A DNA stretch of 64,000 nucleotides from Granulicatella sp. WM01 (GCF_004570605.1 NZ_SPPB01000001.1:39323-103322), one strand, 5' to 3'; positions 44,986 through 57,700 are shown, counted from the stretch's first letter. Translations and numbers: made by a program. The notes: generated from the sequence alone by a model not told the origin.

Positions 44986-46046
44986 ATCATGTGCTAGAGA
45001 ATATACAGAAAATTGATCACGTATATATACAACAAGCGAGAAAATATTGTGATAATCTTGCTAAACCGTTGGGAGCTCTTGGGAAATTAGAAGACATTTA
45101 TTGTAGATTGTATGCCATGTTTTGTGGTAAAATCATTATAGACAAAAAAATTGTTATTGTCTATGTTGCAGATAATGGCATTTGTCAAGAGGGCATATCG
45201 GCGAATCCGCAAGTGACCACATACCAAGTCGGCAAAAATATGCTGGAAGGAAATGCTGGTATCAATATTATGACTAAACAAGTTGGTGCAGATGTTTCAA
45301 TAGTAGATATTGGATGTTTACAAGATTTAAGCTCGTTTTCAAATCAGAAAGTACGCTATGGAACGGAAAATGCTTTAAAAAGACCTGCCTTGACTAAAAA
45401 AGAAGCCTTACGAGCTATTCAAGTTGGATATGAGCATACGCTTCAATTGATTGAGCAAGGCTATACCGTTTTTGGTACAGGAGAAATGGGTGTAGGGAAC
45501 ACAACAACGTCTGTGGCTGTGATTAGTCAGTTACTAAGTAAAGATGCTCAAGAAATTGTAGGATTTGGTGCAGGAATTAATCAAGAAACGTTAGCACACA
45601 AAGCGCAAATTATTAAACGAATGATTGAGCATAATGCACCATACGAAGATGCTTTAGATGTCGCACGAAAAGTAGGTGGACTTGATATTTTGGGAATGGT
45701 TGGTACCTATCTAGCATGTGCAAAACACCAATTGCCTTTTGTTATTGACGGAGTCATCTCTATAGCTGCTTTGTTGGTTGCACACGCCTTAAACGAGAGT
45801 GTTTTAGATTATGCCTTTGCTTCGCATTGTTCAACAGAACCGGGGTATCAAGTGGTTAGTGAGTTTTTGAACCTTTCGCCAATGTTGCAATTAGATATGC
45901 GTCTAGGTGAGGGAACGGGGTGTCCATTATTGTTCTTTTTAATGGATATGGCAAAGCAAACTATGGAAACTATGCCAAGTTTTAAAACGGCACATTTAAA
46001 TAAAGATGATTATGTAGACATAAGAAACAAAAAACTGGAGGAATAA
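44976..46046 (+). CDS. cobT: Nicotinate-nucleotide:lower-ligand phosphoribosyltransferase
   Basis: This 356-residue enzyme activates the lower-ligand base as alpha-ribotide. NLAKPLGALGKLEDI, VYVADNGICQEGIS, FGTGEMGVGNTTTS and the C-terminal catalytic glutamate region RLGEGTGCPLLFFLMDMA are family hallmarks. No gene for dimethylbenzimidazole synthesis is seen in this window, so the base may be imported or another purine-type base may be used. Confidence 0.95.
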   Translation: MEINHVLENIQKIDHVYIQQARKYCDNLAKPLGALGKLEDIYCRLYAMFCGKIIIDKKIVIVYVADNGICQEGISANPQVTTYQVGKNMLEGNAGINIMTKQVGADVSIVDIGCLQDLSSFSNQKVRYGTENALKRPALTKKEALRAIQVGYEHTLQLIEQGYTVFGTGEMGVGNTTTSVAVISQLLSKDAQEIVGFGAGINQETLAHKAQIIKRMIEHNAPYEDALDVARKVGGLDILGMVGTYLACAKHQLPFVIDGVISIAALLVAHALNESVLDYAFASHCSTEPGYQVVSEFLNLSPMLQLDMRLGEGTGCPLLFFLMDMAKQTMETMPSFKTAHLNKDDYVDIRNKKLEE

Positions 46047-46048
46047 AC

Positions 46049-46657
46049 ATGCAATTATACACAAAGACAGGGGATAAAGGGTTAACGAAATTAGTAGGTG
46101 GACAAAGCGTTGCTAAAGATTCTGAACGTGTATGTGCCTATGGTACTTTAGATGAATTAAATTCATGGGTAGGGTATACAATTAGTCAAATGGACAAACA
46201 AGATCCTATTGCTGATGAATTATTGCAATTACAACATTATTTATTTGACTGTGGTTCGGATTTATCCACACCACATGGTGTATACCCATATAAAGTAGAT
46301 CAATCTTTAGTAGATTGGATTGAGAAACGGATTGATGTGTACGCAGAAATTCCACCAGCGTTAGAATCATTTATTTTACAAGGTGGTCATCCTATTGCAA
46401 GTATGATTCATGTGGCACGTACGATTGCACGTCGTGCAGAACGTCATATCGTAGGCACAATGTGGACAACAGAAATTAATAATCAAGTGCTTGTTTTTGT
46501 CAATCGTTTATCAGACTACTTTTTTGCTTTAGCACGTGTTTTAAACTATCAACACGGGGTTAAAGATATTCCCTATGAACGTAGTGGAAAAGTATTCCAT
46601 AACAATATTACAAAAACAGATGTAGAACGTTGGGCAAAAGAAAGAGATGCTCGTTAA
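46049..46657 (+). CDS. pduO: PduO-type corrinoid adenosyltransferase, copy 2
   Basis: The product has 202 residues: LYTKTGDKGLTKLVGGQSV, AYGTLDELNSWVGY and the intact helix ARTIARRAERHIVG, all as in characterised PduO proteins. It keeps both arginines, unlike copy 1. An ACTGGAGGA site precedes its start. It is the last gene of the cobalamin region and probably the more standard cob(I)alamin adenosyltransferase. Confidence 0.92.
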   Translation: MQLYTKTGDKGLTKLVGGQSVAKDSERVCAYGTLDELNSWVGYTISQMDKQDPIADELLQLQHYLFDCGSDLSTPHGVYPYKVDQSLVDWIEKRIDVYAEIPPALESFILQGGHPIASMIHVARTIARRAERHIVGTMWTTEINNQVLVFVNRLSDYFFALARVLNYQHGVKDIPYERSGKVFHNNITKTDVERWAKERDAR

Positions 46658-46688
46658 TACATAAATAATAATAGATTTTACAGAATAG

Positions 46689-46723
46689 GGACTACCTAGA
46701 CATATTGTCTAGGTAGTCCTTTT
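46689..46723 (+). terminator. Terminator at the end of the cobalamin cluster
   Basis: A perfect 14-base stem (GGACTACCTAGACA with its complement), a three-base loop and then TTTT. Confidence 0.92.
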
Positions 46724-47163
46724 ATTTATAATAGTTTATTATGAACTATCGGGCATATAGTACATATTACTAAAATTTTTTTAAGTGTTTATTAAAGGGT
46801 GTTGATGAATGCTCTTTTCTTAGTGGTATAAAAACAATCGTGTCATACAATAAAAACGCTTACTTATGTGATTTATTGCACATCCAAACGATACGGATTC
46901 TGAAAAGAGTATATAATAGGAGGTGAGATATTTCTAAGTAGGGGTTAAATTGTGGATAGTCACAAAAAATTTGATTAGGAAGGGTAAAAGTTGTATTTAA
47001 TTCTGCTTATCAATTGTTAGTTCACATGAGATAAGGTGGAATATACGTAGGAGAAATACTGTCCCATGTAGCAGATATTTATCTGTTTTCAATTGATGTG
47101 ATGAGTGAAAAAAATACATATACTGTGTTATATAATGAAATTTATTTTTCAAATAGAAAACGT

Positions 47164-47192
47164 TTGACAAAACACTTGTAAGCCTATACAAT
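47164..47192 (+). promoter_or_regulatory. Sigma-A promoter for the glycosidase genes
   Basis: TTGACA (47164-47169), 17 bases and TACAAT (47187-47192). It leaves a leader of about 175 bases before the GH20 gene. Confidence 0.7.
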
Positions 47193-47374
47193 TTATATAT
47201 TAAAAGATTATTAGAGAGTGTTTAATCTAGTAGGGAGGTATATAGAGCTGACAAAAAGTGTGTCAATATGGGTTAGGAAAAGATAATCTCTGTTTGATTA
47301 TCATGGGTGAGGAGGCGTATTTGTATAGGTATATAAATGATATATAGAGTAAAACATGTACTTAGGAGGAAAAT

Positions 47375-50300
47375 ATGAATAAAAAATGGGTAAAAACTGT
47401 ACTAGTGTGTTTAGCAGGAATAAGTATAACAAAAATGACAACGTTTACAAATGTGTTTGCACAGACAAATCATGTTAATTTAGCCTTACATAAACAGGCT
47501 AGTTCAAGTGCAGATGAAGCAGACGTATTCAATGCTAGCCAAGTCACAGATGGACGCTTAGATACAAGGTGGGCTAGTGATGTTGGGGTTAATCAAAAAT
47601 GGATAAGTGTAGACTTAGGGTCAATACAAAGTGTAAGATCTGTGGTATTAGATTGGGAGAGAAAAAATGTAACGGATTACCGAATTTTAGTATCTGAAAA
47701 TGGAACAGATTGGACTGAAGCAAAAGTTTTAACGACACAACCGAATGCATTTCGTGACATTATTAATTTTGATACTGCATATCAAGCTCGCTATGTGAAA
47801 CTAGAAGTGAATAATTTTAATCCAACAGGAGAAAAAGAAGACGGACGTTCTGTAACGTGGGCGACAGTATCGCTATATGAATTTGGTGTTTATACTGAAA
47901 CGATTGATGCACCAATTAATTTAGCGTTTCGTAAGCCAGCAAGAAGTAGTGCAAATGAGGCATCATTTTTAAATGCTAGTTTAGCTACTGATGGAAATGA
48001 AAACACGAGATGGGCTAGTGATGTGGGAATTAATCAAAAATGGATAAGCGTAGATTTAGGATCCTTACAAACTGTAAAATCTGTTGTATTAGATTGGGAG
48101 AGAAAAAATGTAACAGATTATCGGATATTAATCTCTGAAAACGGAACAGATTGGACTGAAATGAAGCATCTTACTCAAAAACCAGCTCAATTTAAAGACA
48201 TTATTCTTTTGGATAGACCTTATCAAACACGTTATATTAAAGTAGAAATCAATCATTTTGATGCTTCTGGGGAAACAAAAGAAGGAAAATCTGTGACGTG
48301 GGAAACTGTATCTTTGTATGAACTTGCTGCTTATGCTAAGGATTATCAAGAAGATACAAACACGCAAACATTACAAGAGATTGCTCAAGGATTAACTATT
48401 CCAGCTATTTCAGCTGATATGCAAAAATGGCAATTACCTGATGTTCCAAAAGATGTTGAGATAGAATTTATTGGAGCGGATTTTGAGCAAATTATTGATA
48501 GAGATTTAACGATATATCGTCCTTTAGTAGACACTAAAGTTTCTGTGAATTATCGTTTAAGACGGGGAGAGGAAGTATTTGAAACTCCTGCTTTTGATAT
48601 TATTGTTCCAGGTCAATATACGATAGAAGCAAGTGATAATGTTAAGCCAGCTATTTTGCCATCTATTGCAGAGTGGAAAGGACATACTGGGCAGTTACCA
48701 ATCCGTCAATTAACACGAATAGTTGTCAATCCTTCTAGCATGCAGGAGTTAATGCATGTGTTGACATCCTTTAGAAAAGATTATCAAGCAATAACAGGAG
48801 TGGCACTTGATATTGTTGAGGGTACCGTACCAACGGATACAGATATTTATTTCACTTTAGATTCATCAGATAAAGGATTAAAAGATGAAGGGTATCGTAT
48901 TGCAATAGATAACCATGTGGCAGTAGAGGCAACTCACAAAAAAGGTGCTTATTGGGCAACACAGACATTGTTACAAATGTTAGTGGCACAAAAAGACCAC
49001 TTTCCAAAAGGTTTAGCTCGTGATTATCCTAAATATGCACTTAGAGGCTTTGTATTAGATGTGGGCAGAAAACCTGTAAAATTAAGCACTTTACGTGAAA
49101 TGATTAGAACATTAGCGTGGTATAAGTATAATGATATTCAATTGCATTTAAATGATAATTACATTTGGGTAGAAGAATACCAAACAAGTGAGAACCCTTA
49201 TGGTGCTTACTCCGCTTTTCGTTTGGAATCGGAGATAAAAGAGGGGGGCAATGGCGGATTAAATAAAGCAGATCTGACGAGTAAAGATTTGTATTATACG
49301 AAACAAGAATTTAAAGACTTGATTGATGAGGCTAAGGAAATGGGAATTCAAGTCGTTCCTGAAATTGATGCTCCAGCGCATGCTCTTGCTTTTACAAAAG
49401 TACGACCAGATTTAACAATGACAAATAGACAAGTTAGAAGATGGGTAGATCATCTAGAAGTTGGCAATCCTCAAGCAATCCAATTTATTAAAGATGTGTG
49501 GAGTGAACAGTTGAACGGAGAAAGTGCACCTTTTGCTAATACATCAGTTATGCATATTGGAGCAGATGAATTTGAGGGAAATAATGAAGGCTTTAGACGT
49601 TTCACAGATGAACTGTTGACATTTGCTAAAGAAAATCACAAAACACCACGTGTATGGGGAAGTTTATCTATGAAACCGGGAAGTACGCCTGTTCAGTCCG
49701 AAGGTGTTCAAATGAATATTTGGAATACAGCTTGGGCTAATCCGAGTGACATGTACAAACAAGGATACCAATTAATTAACACGGTAGATGGACCTTTATA
49801 TATCGTGCCAGGAGCAAATTATTACAATGATTATTTGAATAATGCCTATTTATATCAATCTTGGGAACCAAATAAATTCGATCATGTGACTATTCCAGCA
49901 GGCTCTACACAAATGTTAGGTTCAGCATTTGCCATTTGGAATGATATGATTGATAAAAAAGGCAATGGCATTTCAGAATATGATATTTATAAACGATTTG
50001 AACGTGCTTTACCTACTCTATCTACTAAAATGTGGGGAAATTCTGATATTGAGCATTACAATGATCTGATAAGTCGTTCTGCAACAATCAATTTACCTCC
50101 AATAATTAATCCGTATGATAGAGCTAAAACGCTTACTGACACAGTCTTGAAGTATCATTTTGATACAAGTACACCTAGTGATGTATCTGGTAATCATTAT
50201 CATGGCATACATGCGGAGAATGTAATTTATTCTCAAGGAAAAAATGGGAAAGCATTACATTTAGCAGGAGAGAAAAGTTTTGTTCAGTTACCTATTCAAA

Positions 50301-51712
50301 ATATAGGTCCAGAGTATACTGTATCATTTTGGATTAAACTAGATGATGATGCTACTGGAGAGCAAATTATTTTGGAATCTCAAAAAGGAAGTTTGAAAGC
50401 TGTTCAAAAAGAAACAGGGCAAGTAGGATTTTCACGTGAGGGATATGATTATTCATTCAACTATACGTTACCTAAAAATGAATGGGTGCATTTAAGTATT
50501 AAAGGGCATCAGAATTACAGTGAGCTGTATGTGAATAATCAGTTAGTAGATACTCTAGGTTTGGGAAGAACGGGAAATAAACTTTCAACATTTGTTTTAC
50601 CAACAGAACGAATTGGTAGTCAGACTAAAGCAATGAAAGGATTATTAGATGATTTAGTAGTTACCTCCCATCAAAATAGTCAACTGGGTAGTGTGCCATC
50701 AAATGAATTAGTCGTCAGTAGTGATAATGAGGAACTAGACGGAGAAAATGGAAGTATAGCGAATGCATTTGATAAAAATCCTGCGACTATTTGGCATACA
50801 AAATGGTTCCCAAATAAACAAGAATTGCCTGCTAACATTTTGATTGATATGCAAAATCCACGCCTTATAAGTGGAATGGCATATTTGCCAAGGGGCGATT
50901 ATGAAAATGGAGATATTTTAGAGTACCAACTATATGGGAAATTATCTGAACAAGATTCGTATACTCTATTGAAAGAGGGTACATTTACAGAAGGAAAACA
51001 GAGAAAATATATAACATTCGACGAGCCAAAATTGCTACAATACTTGAAATTAGTGGTTGTTTCAGGCAAACATGGTTTTGGTTCAGCAGCTGAGTTTGAT
51101 ATTTATGAAGTGGATTTAACACAACAACTAAAAGATTTAGTCGTGGAAGCAAAAGGATACAGAGATATATTATCTTCCTACACAGAACAATCTGTTGAAC
51201 AATTAAAACAGAGTGTTTCTCAAGCAGAAGAGTTATTGAACAGTCCGTCCGATTCTCTACAACCATTTATTGAGAAGATTGCGCAATTAAAACAAGCATT
51301 ACGTCAATTAGTTGTGAAAGAAGATGTTGTACCACAAGAAGAAACATCAAAAGAAACTAGTGCAAAACAAGAAGAGGCACCCCATGAAAGTAGTGTGGAG
51401 CAAGATGTGCCGTATGAAAATAGTACAATGCAAAAAGTCACATTGCATGAAAGTGGCATAACGCAAAAGTCCACATTGTATGAAAGTAGCACAACACAAA
51501 AATCCACGTCACAAGATAGTAGCATAACACAAAGGACTGTTTCAGACTCATCACAAGTGAGTGGCAGTTCTCAAGAAAGTAGTTCTGCACAAAGCCATAA
51601 AAATAAATTTTTACCATTCACTGGAAGTAGTATGCCAATGATTATAATAGGGGGAGTCAGTATTGGAATAGGGGTAGCTATACTACAAAAGAAAAGAGTA
51701 ACTCGTAAATAG
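47375..51712 (+). CDS. Wall-anchored GH20 beta-N-acetylhexosaminidase
   Basis: The precursor has 1445 residues. A signal peptide ends near residue 30. Two tandem F5/8-type C (CBM32-like) domains follow (about 34-173 and 179-322, each with NxxxxTRWASD and WISVDLGS). A chitobiase-like domain (about 420-545) precedes the GH20 barrel (about 547-890) with the catalytic Asp-Glu pair in HIGADEFEG (around 729-730). Then come a LamG-like domain (925-1100), a third F5/8-type domain (1108-1245), a Ser/Thr/Gln-rich repeat stalk, and a sorting signal LPFTG (from 1413), hydrophobic helix and basic tail. It should release terminal GlcNAc or GalNAc from host glycans at the cell surface. It is probably the first gene of a three-gene operon. 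Confidence 0.92.
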   Translation: MNKKWVKTVLVCLAGISITKMTTFTNVFAQTNHVNLALHKQASSSADEADVFNASQVTDGRLDTRWASDVGVNQKWISVDLGSIQSVRSVVLDWERKNVTDYRILVSENGTDWTEAKVLTTQPNAFRDIINFDTAYQARYVKLEVNNFNPTGEKEDGRSVTWATVSLYEFGVYTETIDAPINLAFRKPARSSANEASFLNASLATDGNENTRWASDVGINQKWISVDLGSLQTVKSVVLDWERKNVTDYRILISENGTDWTEMKHLTQKPAQFKDIILLDRPYQTRYIKVEINHFDASGETKEGKSVTWETVSLYELAAYAKDYQEDTNTQTLQEIAQGLTIPAISADMQKWQLPDVPKDVEIEFIGADFEQIIDRDLTIYRPLVDTKVSVNYRLRRGEEVFETPAFDIIVPGQYTIEASDNVKPAILPSIAEWKGHTGQLPIRQLTRIVVNPSSMQELMHVLTSFRKDYQAITGVALDIVEGTVPTDTDIYFTLDSSDKGLKDEGYRIAIDNHVAVEATHKKGAYWATQTLLQMLVAQKDHFPKGLARDYPKYALRGFVLDVGRKPVKLSTLREMIRTLAWYKYNDIQLHLNDNYIWVEEYQTSENPYGAYSAFRLESEIKEGGNGGLNKADLTSKDLYYTKQEFKDLIDEAKEMGIQVVPEIDAPAHALAFTKVRPDLTMTNRQVRRWVDHLEVGNPQAIQFIKDVWSEQLNGESAPFANTSVMHIGADEFEGNNEGFRRFTDELLTFAKENHKTPRVWGSLSMKPGSTPVQSEGVQMNIWNTAWANPSDMYKQGYQLINTVDGPLYIVPGANYYNDYLNNAYLYQSWEPNKFDHVTIPAGSTQMLGSAFAIWNDMIDKKGNGISEYDIYKRFERALPTLSTKMWGNSDIEHYNDLISRSATINLPPIINPYDRAKTLTDTVLKYHFDTSTPSDVSGNHYHGIHAENVIYSQGKNGKALHLAGEKSFVQLPIQNIGPEYTVSFWIKLDDDATGEQIILESQKGSLKAVQKETGQVGFSREGYDYSFNYTLPKNEWVHLSIKGHQNYSELYVNNQLVDTLGLGRTGNKLSTFVLPTERIGSQTKAMKGLLDDLVVTSHQNSQLGSVPSNELVVSSDNEELDGENGSIANAFDKNPATIWHTKWFPNKQELPANILIDMQNPRLISGMAYLPRGDYENGDILEYQLYGKLSEQDSYTLLKEGTFTEGKQRKYITFDEPKLLQYLKLVVVSGKHGFGSAAEFDIYEVDLTQQLKDLVVEAKGYRDILSSYTEQSVEQLKQSVSQAEELLNSPSDSLQPFIEKIAQLKQALRQLVVKEDVVPQEETSKETSAKQEEAPHESSVEQDVPYENSTMQKVTLHESGITQKSTLYESSTTQKSTSQDSSITQRTVSDSSQVSGSSQESSSAQSHKNKFLPFTGSSMPMIIIGGVSIGIGVAILQKKRVTRK

Positions 51713-51731
51713 GAGTAATAAGAGGTGTATT

Positions 51732-54700
51732 ATGAAAATAAGAAAATGGACATACCATATAGCAATTGTTGGTTTATGTTTAGGATTAGGAATAGGAAAG
51801 GAGAGTAGCGTATTGGCGAATCAAAAAGTTAGTCAATCATCATCTGAACCGACACGTATTAAAGTCAGTCAATATACTCAAAAAAATGTGACTATTCCTC
51901 TACATACAGATTGGAAATTCAAGTTGGGACAAGTAAGTTATGCTGAACAAGCTAATTTTGATGATTCATCGTGGGAAACTATTCAAATCCCACATGATTA
52001 TAGTATAACGCAAGACTATACATCTCGTGGAGAAGCAGAAAGTGGATACAAACCCGGAGGGATTGGCTGGTATCGTAAAACATTTACTCTTGGCGAGAAT
52101 TTAGATCAGGAACGACTTATTTTAAATATTGACGGAGCTTACATGAATGCTGAAGTGTATGTGAATGGACAGAAACTTGGCATGCATCCTTATGGGTATA
52201 CAGGCTTTTCATTTGATATAACCCCTTACGTTCGATTTGGAAAACAGAATGTATTGGCAATAAAAACAGATAATCCAATTCCTAGTTCACGTTGGTATTC
52301 TGGGAGTGGGTTATATCGCAGTGTAAATTTAATTGTGAAACCAAATGTTCATGTAAAAACACATGGAATTGTCATAAGAACACCGGATTTGAATCGTACA
52401 TTCGGACAAGAAGGCAACAGTAAGGTTGAGGTAAGTACAACTGTTGTCAATACAACTGAAACAGACGCTCAAATCGTTGTGAAACAGACACTTTTTGAAC
52501 GGGATAGCAATGGAATGCTAGGGGCGCAAGTTGCTAGTGCTCAAGATGTGTTACAAGAGGTTTCTGCCAAACAAGATATAACAGTCAATTCTAATTTTGT
52601 GGTGACACAACCTAAATTGTGGAGTCCAGAGCATCCCAATTTATATGTTTTACGCACGGAATTATTTAAACAGGGCGAAAAAATTCAAGAAGTTAATCAA
52701 GAAATGGGATTTAGATACATTCAATTTGATGCCAATACAGGTTTCTCATTAAATGGTTCGCCAGTTAAATTGAAAGGTGTGAGTATGCACCATGATCAAG
52801 GAGCTTTAGGATCAGCAGCTTACTATGATGCCATTGAACGCCAGTTTCTCATTTTGAAACAAATGGGAGTAAACGCCGTTCGTGTGACACATAATCCTTC
52901 AGCACGTGCTATGAAAGATGTTGCTAATAGGGTAGGTATGCTTTTAATTGAAGAAGCATTTGACACGTGGCACTATGCAAAAAATGGAAATACAAATGAT
53001 TATGCTAAGTGGTTTACCCGTAGCTTAGGTGAAGATGGTAAATTGTTAGAGCATGCTCTTAGTGAGCAAACGTGGGCTGAATATGATACGAAACAGATGG
53101 TAAGACACGGTATTAACGATCCGTCTATCATTATGTGGTCAACTGGAAATGAGGTAATGGAGGGTTTTTCTGGAAATGTGTCTGCCTATCCTCAAGTGAT
53201 TGCACAAATAGGAACATGGATTGATGCTCTTGATGGAACTCGTCCAGTCACGTTAGGTGATAATAAATTGAAAGACAATTGGACAGAAGCTATCGGCATG
53301 GCGGAAAGTTTGACCAATAAATCAGGATTACAAGGGGTTGTTGGATACAACTATGCCGGGGGAAGAGCCTATGATGCAGCACATCAACAACACCCAAATT
53401 GGATTATTTACGGATCTGAAACAGCTTCTGCAATTAATAGCCGTGGTGTATATAATGTTAAGGGAAATGCACAACGTTCAGATAAGCAGTTAACCTCATA
53501 CGATCAAAGCACTGTAGGTTGGGGACATGTGGCAAGTCAAGCATGGTATGATACCGTTACACGAGATTTTGTGGCAGGAGAATTTGTGTGGACAGGATTT
53601 GATTATTTAGGAGAACCAACTCCTTGGAATGGTGTAGGGTCTGGTGCTGTAGGAAGCTGGCCGTCGCCAAAAAGTTCGTATTTTGGAATTGTTGACACGT
53701 CAGGTGTGCCTAAAGACAGTTACTATTTTTATCAAAGTCAATGGAATACTAAGCAAACCACTTTACATGTTCTACCAGCTTGGCATCATGAAGTCGTAGC
53801 CAAAGATAATGACAATCAAGTTGAAGTAGTCGTTTATTCTAATGCACATAAAGTGAAATTGGTGTATATTGCACCAGACGGAACGCAAAGTGATTTAGGG
53901 GAGAAAACATTTACAAAATACACTACACCAACTGGATTTGCATACCAATTATATCAAGGTGCAGATAAACAAAGAGAAGAACATAAAAATTTATATTTAA
54001 CGTGGAAAGTTCCCTATCGTGATGGCACAATTAAAGCTATTGCATACGATGAAAACAATCAAGAAATAACAGATACAAAAGGAACAAACCAAGTGAGTAC
54101 GTTTGCTCAAGCGAGTAAGCTAGTTACTAAGGTGAATAAAGATGTGATTCAAGCAGATGAACAAAGTTTAGCCTATGTTGAAATTGATGTACAGGATGCT
54201 GAAGGCAACCTAGTGGCAAATGCCGATACGGCTATTACTGTTCAAGTAACCGGACCAGCCAAGTTGATAGGACTAGATAATGGAAATGCTGTAGATCATC
54301 AGTCTTATCAAGAAAATAACCGAAAAGCGTTCAATGGAAAACTTGTGGCTATTGTGAAAATGACAGGTGAAAGTGGACAAGTGAGCTTGACAGCGTCTGC
54401 AAGTCACTTAGCAAGTAGCACGTCTACTATTCAAGTTACTGAAAAAGAAAGTAGTGAACAGTCCAATCCAATAGAAAGTTATGTGTTGTCTAAAATCATT
54501 TATTTGAAACGTGGAAATGATGTGCAGTTACCACACACAATACGTGTTCGTTATGCTGATGGACAAGAAGAGGATAAGGCAGTAAGTTGGAATATGAGTT
54601 CAGATGTCACACAAAAGCTCTCTAACGGAGAATCTAGTATGATTGAGGGGACTATTGAAGGGACAGGTGTTCCAGTAAGTGTGTATGTTAATGTTATTGA

Positions 54701-57700
54701 TGAAGTTGTAGCTATGGAAAATTATAGTACTGCTACCGAGAGAGGTGTGCGTCCTGTTTTACCAGAAACTGCTTCAGCATATACAGCACAAGGTACATTA
54801 ATCAATGCACAATTCCCAGTAACATGGGAAAATACGCCTAATGAGATGTTCAACGATACAGGAGTAGTGATAATTAGAGGTCAAGCAGATGTTTTAGGAG
54901 AAAAATTACCTATACAAGCAACAATACGAGTTGCAGAAAAAACAATTACTATAGCACAAAATGTTGCACCTGTTGTTGTCCGTTTAACAGAAGATACACC
55001 AGAACATTTACGTTCAGATAATTTACTTGCTATAAACAATCGTTCTATTACGGTGTCTTCAAATGATGGTGGTGGAGATAATCCTAGCGTATGGTCTAAT
55101 TATAAGGCTGCTCAAGCGGGGATTAAAACATCAACTTTAAACTTTGAATATGATACAGCACAAAACATTACGCAAGTGACACTATATCATAATCGAGATA
55201 GTTGGTCAGCTAGAGCACCAAAATCTGTTCAATTTACATGGAAAGCTAGTCCAACAAGTCAAGAAGAATCAATATCTGCTCAAATTGTAGGTAGCCCAAC
55301 AGAAATAGGGAGTGTTACAAAAACCGTATATCGCTTAGCTAAACCCGTACCGGCAGTTGTATTTAGTATTCATGTGGAAAATTCTGATGAAGATTTAGGG
55401 AACCGACAAGCTTGTATTGTATTTTCGGAAGTTGAATTGCATACTGCCTTGGAAGAATTCCCACTAAAATCAAGTGCCACTTTAGCAAATTGGAGTGTTA
55501 ATGGAAAAGAGGCAACTCAATATCAATTGAATAATCGACAAATAAAAATATCCGATTTGGTTGCTGATATTGTTGCCAATAATGAATCCGAAAATGTTGC
55601 AGTAACCGTGCTGCCAGCAAGAGATAATGTTATAAATATTTTCACGAAATCAGAAGATAAGACAAAAACATTAACGTATCAAGTATTGTTGAATACTTTA
55701 GAAAGTGATGATGACTCATTGGATATTCCAGCAGAACAGACAACCATTAATGTAGGTTCTGTACAACCGGGAGAATCAGATAAAGCGGGTAATGCAATAG
55801 ATAAAAATCCTAATACAATTTGGCATACAAAATGGAGTGGAGATACACTTGAAAATTTATGGCTTTCTCTTGATTTAGGAACTACTCAAGCTATAGAAGC
55901 CTTACGTTACTTACCTAGACAAACTGGTGGTGACAATGGGAAAGTATTAGAATATAGGGTAGTTGTTAGTCAAGACGGACAGACATGGGAAGAAGTAGCC
56001 CATGGGAATTGGGACAATAATGCCGAATGGAAAATTGCACAATTTGATAAAGCAGTACATGCTAGATATGTTCGCTTACAAGGTGTTCAAACAGTCGGAG
56101 ATGGTGGGCGTGAAAATACATTCATGTCTGCTGCAGAAGTTCGTGTCCGACGTGCAAGAGCTTTGCCAGAACAACCAACTGAGCAAATAGTAGACACCCA
56201 TGTGACATTTGAAAAAGACGTGGTTATTTATACTGGACAAGCAATAGAAAATGAGCCAGTAGTAACCATAAATGGCAAAACGTTGACAAAAGATACAGAT
56301 TATACTGTTACGTATGAGCATAATACAGATGTAGGCAAAGCTAAAGTAATTGTAGAAGGAAAAGGCAATTATACAGGAAGAGTAGAAAAAGAGTTTACTA
56401 TATCTGCTCAAACACTAATTCCAGAGCATGTCAAAGTATCTGAAATGCTGAAAGAATATACTGGACAAGCAATAGAAAATGAGCCAGTAGTAACCATAAA
56501 CGGCAAAACGTTGACAAAAGATACGGATTACACGATTACGTATGAGCATAATACAGATGTGGGCAAAGCCAAAGTAATTGTAGAAGGAAAAGGCAATTAT
56601 ACAGGAAGAGTAGAAAAAGAGTTTACTATATCTACTCAAACACTAGCCCCAGAGCATGTCAAAATATCTGAAATGCTGAAAGAATATACTGGACAAGCAA
56701 TAGAAAATGAGCAGACAGTAACCATAAACGGCAAAACGTTGATAAAAGATACAGATTATACTGTTACTTATGAGCATAATACAGATGTGGGCAAAGCAAA
56801 AGTAATTGTAGAAGGAAAAGGCAATTATACAGGAAGAGTAGAAAAAGAGTTTACTATATCTGCTCAAACACTAACCCCAGAGCATGTCAAAATATCTGAA
56901 ATGCTGAAAGAATATACTGGACAAGCAATAGAAAATGAGCCAGTAGTAACCATAAATGGCAAGACGTTGATAAAAGATACAGATTACACGATTACGTATG
57001 AGCATAATACAGATGTGGGCAAAGCTAAAGTAATTGTAGAAGGAAAAGGCAATTATACAGGAAGAGTAGAAAAAGAGTTTACTATATCTACTCAAACACT
57101 AGCCCCAGAGCATGTCAAAATATCTGAAATGTTGAAAGAATATACTGGACAAGCAATAGAAAATGAGCCAGTAGTAGCCATAAACGGCAAAACGTTGACA
57201 AAAGATACAGATTACACGATTACGTACGAGCATAATACAGATGTGGGCAAAGCTAAAGTAATTGTAGAAGGAAGAGGCAATTATACAGGAAGAGTAGAAA
57301 AAGAGTTTACTATATCTGCTCAAACACTAACCCCAGAGCATGTCAAAATATCTGAAATGCTGAAAGAATATACTGGACAAGCAATAGAAAATGAGCCAGT
57401 AGTAACCATAAATGGCAAAACGTTGACAAAAGATACGGATTACACGATTACGTATGAGCATAATACAGATGTGGGCAAAGCTAAAGTAATTGTAGAAGGA
57501 AAAGGCAATTATACAGGAAGAGTAGAAAAAGAGTTTACTATTGTGACTAGACCAGTAAACATCGACAAGAAACCATTGCTTGATATATTTAACGCATTAT
57601 CTAAATTGGAAGCAGAAAATTATTGGAGTGGTTTTGAGACTTTACGTGAACAACTTATTGAAACAGAGATGTTGTTGCAAAAATCTGATGTGGCACAAGA

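Larger units (their letters stand above)
46658..47374. other. Intergenic region before the glycosidase genes
   Basis: After the terminator, the remaining 650 bases carry the promoter at 47164-47192 and about 180 bases of leader. I see no gene. Two weak CcpA-like sequences (near 46850 and 47155) each miss key consensus bases. Confidence 0.6.

Noticed and set aside
46850..47170. CcpA (cre) sites before the glycosidase genes
   Set aside because: Two sequences resemble the consensus but each misses two or more invariant bases.
56076..57323. Several similar minus-strand open frames inside the GH2 gene
   Set aside because: They are periodic shadows of the six coding repeats, with the same 228-base spacing, and have no independent support.
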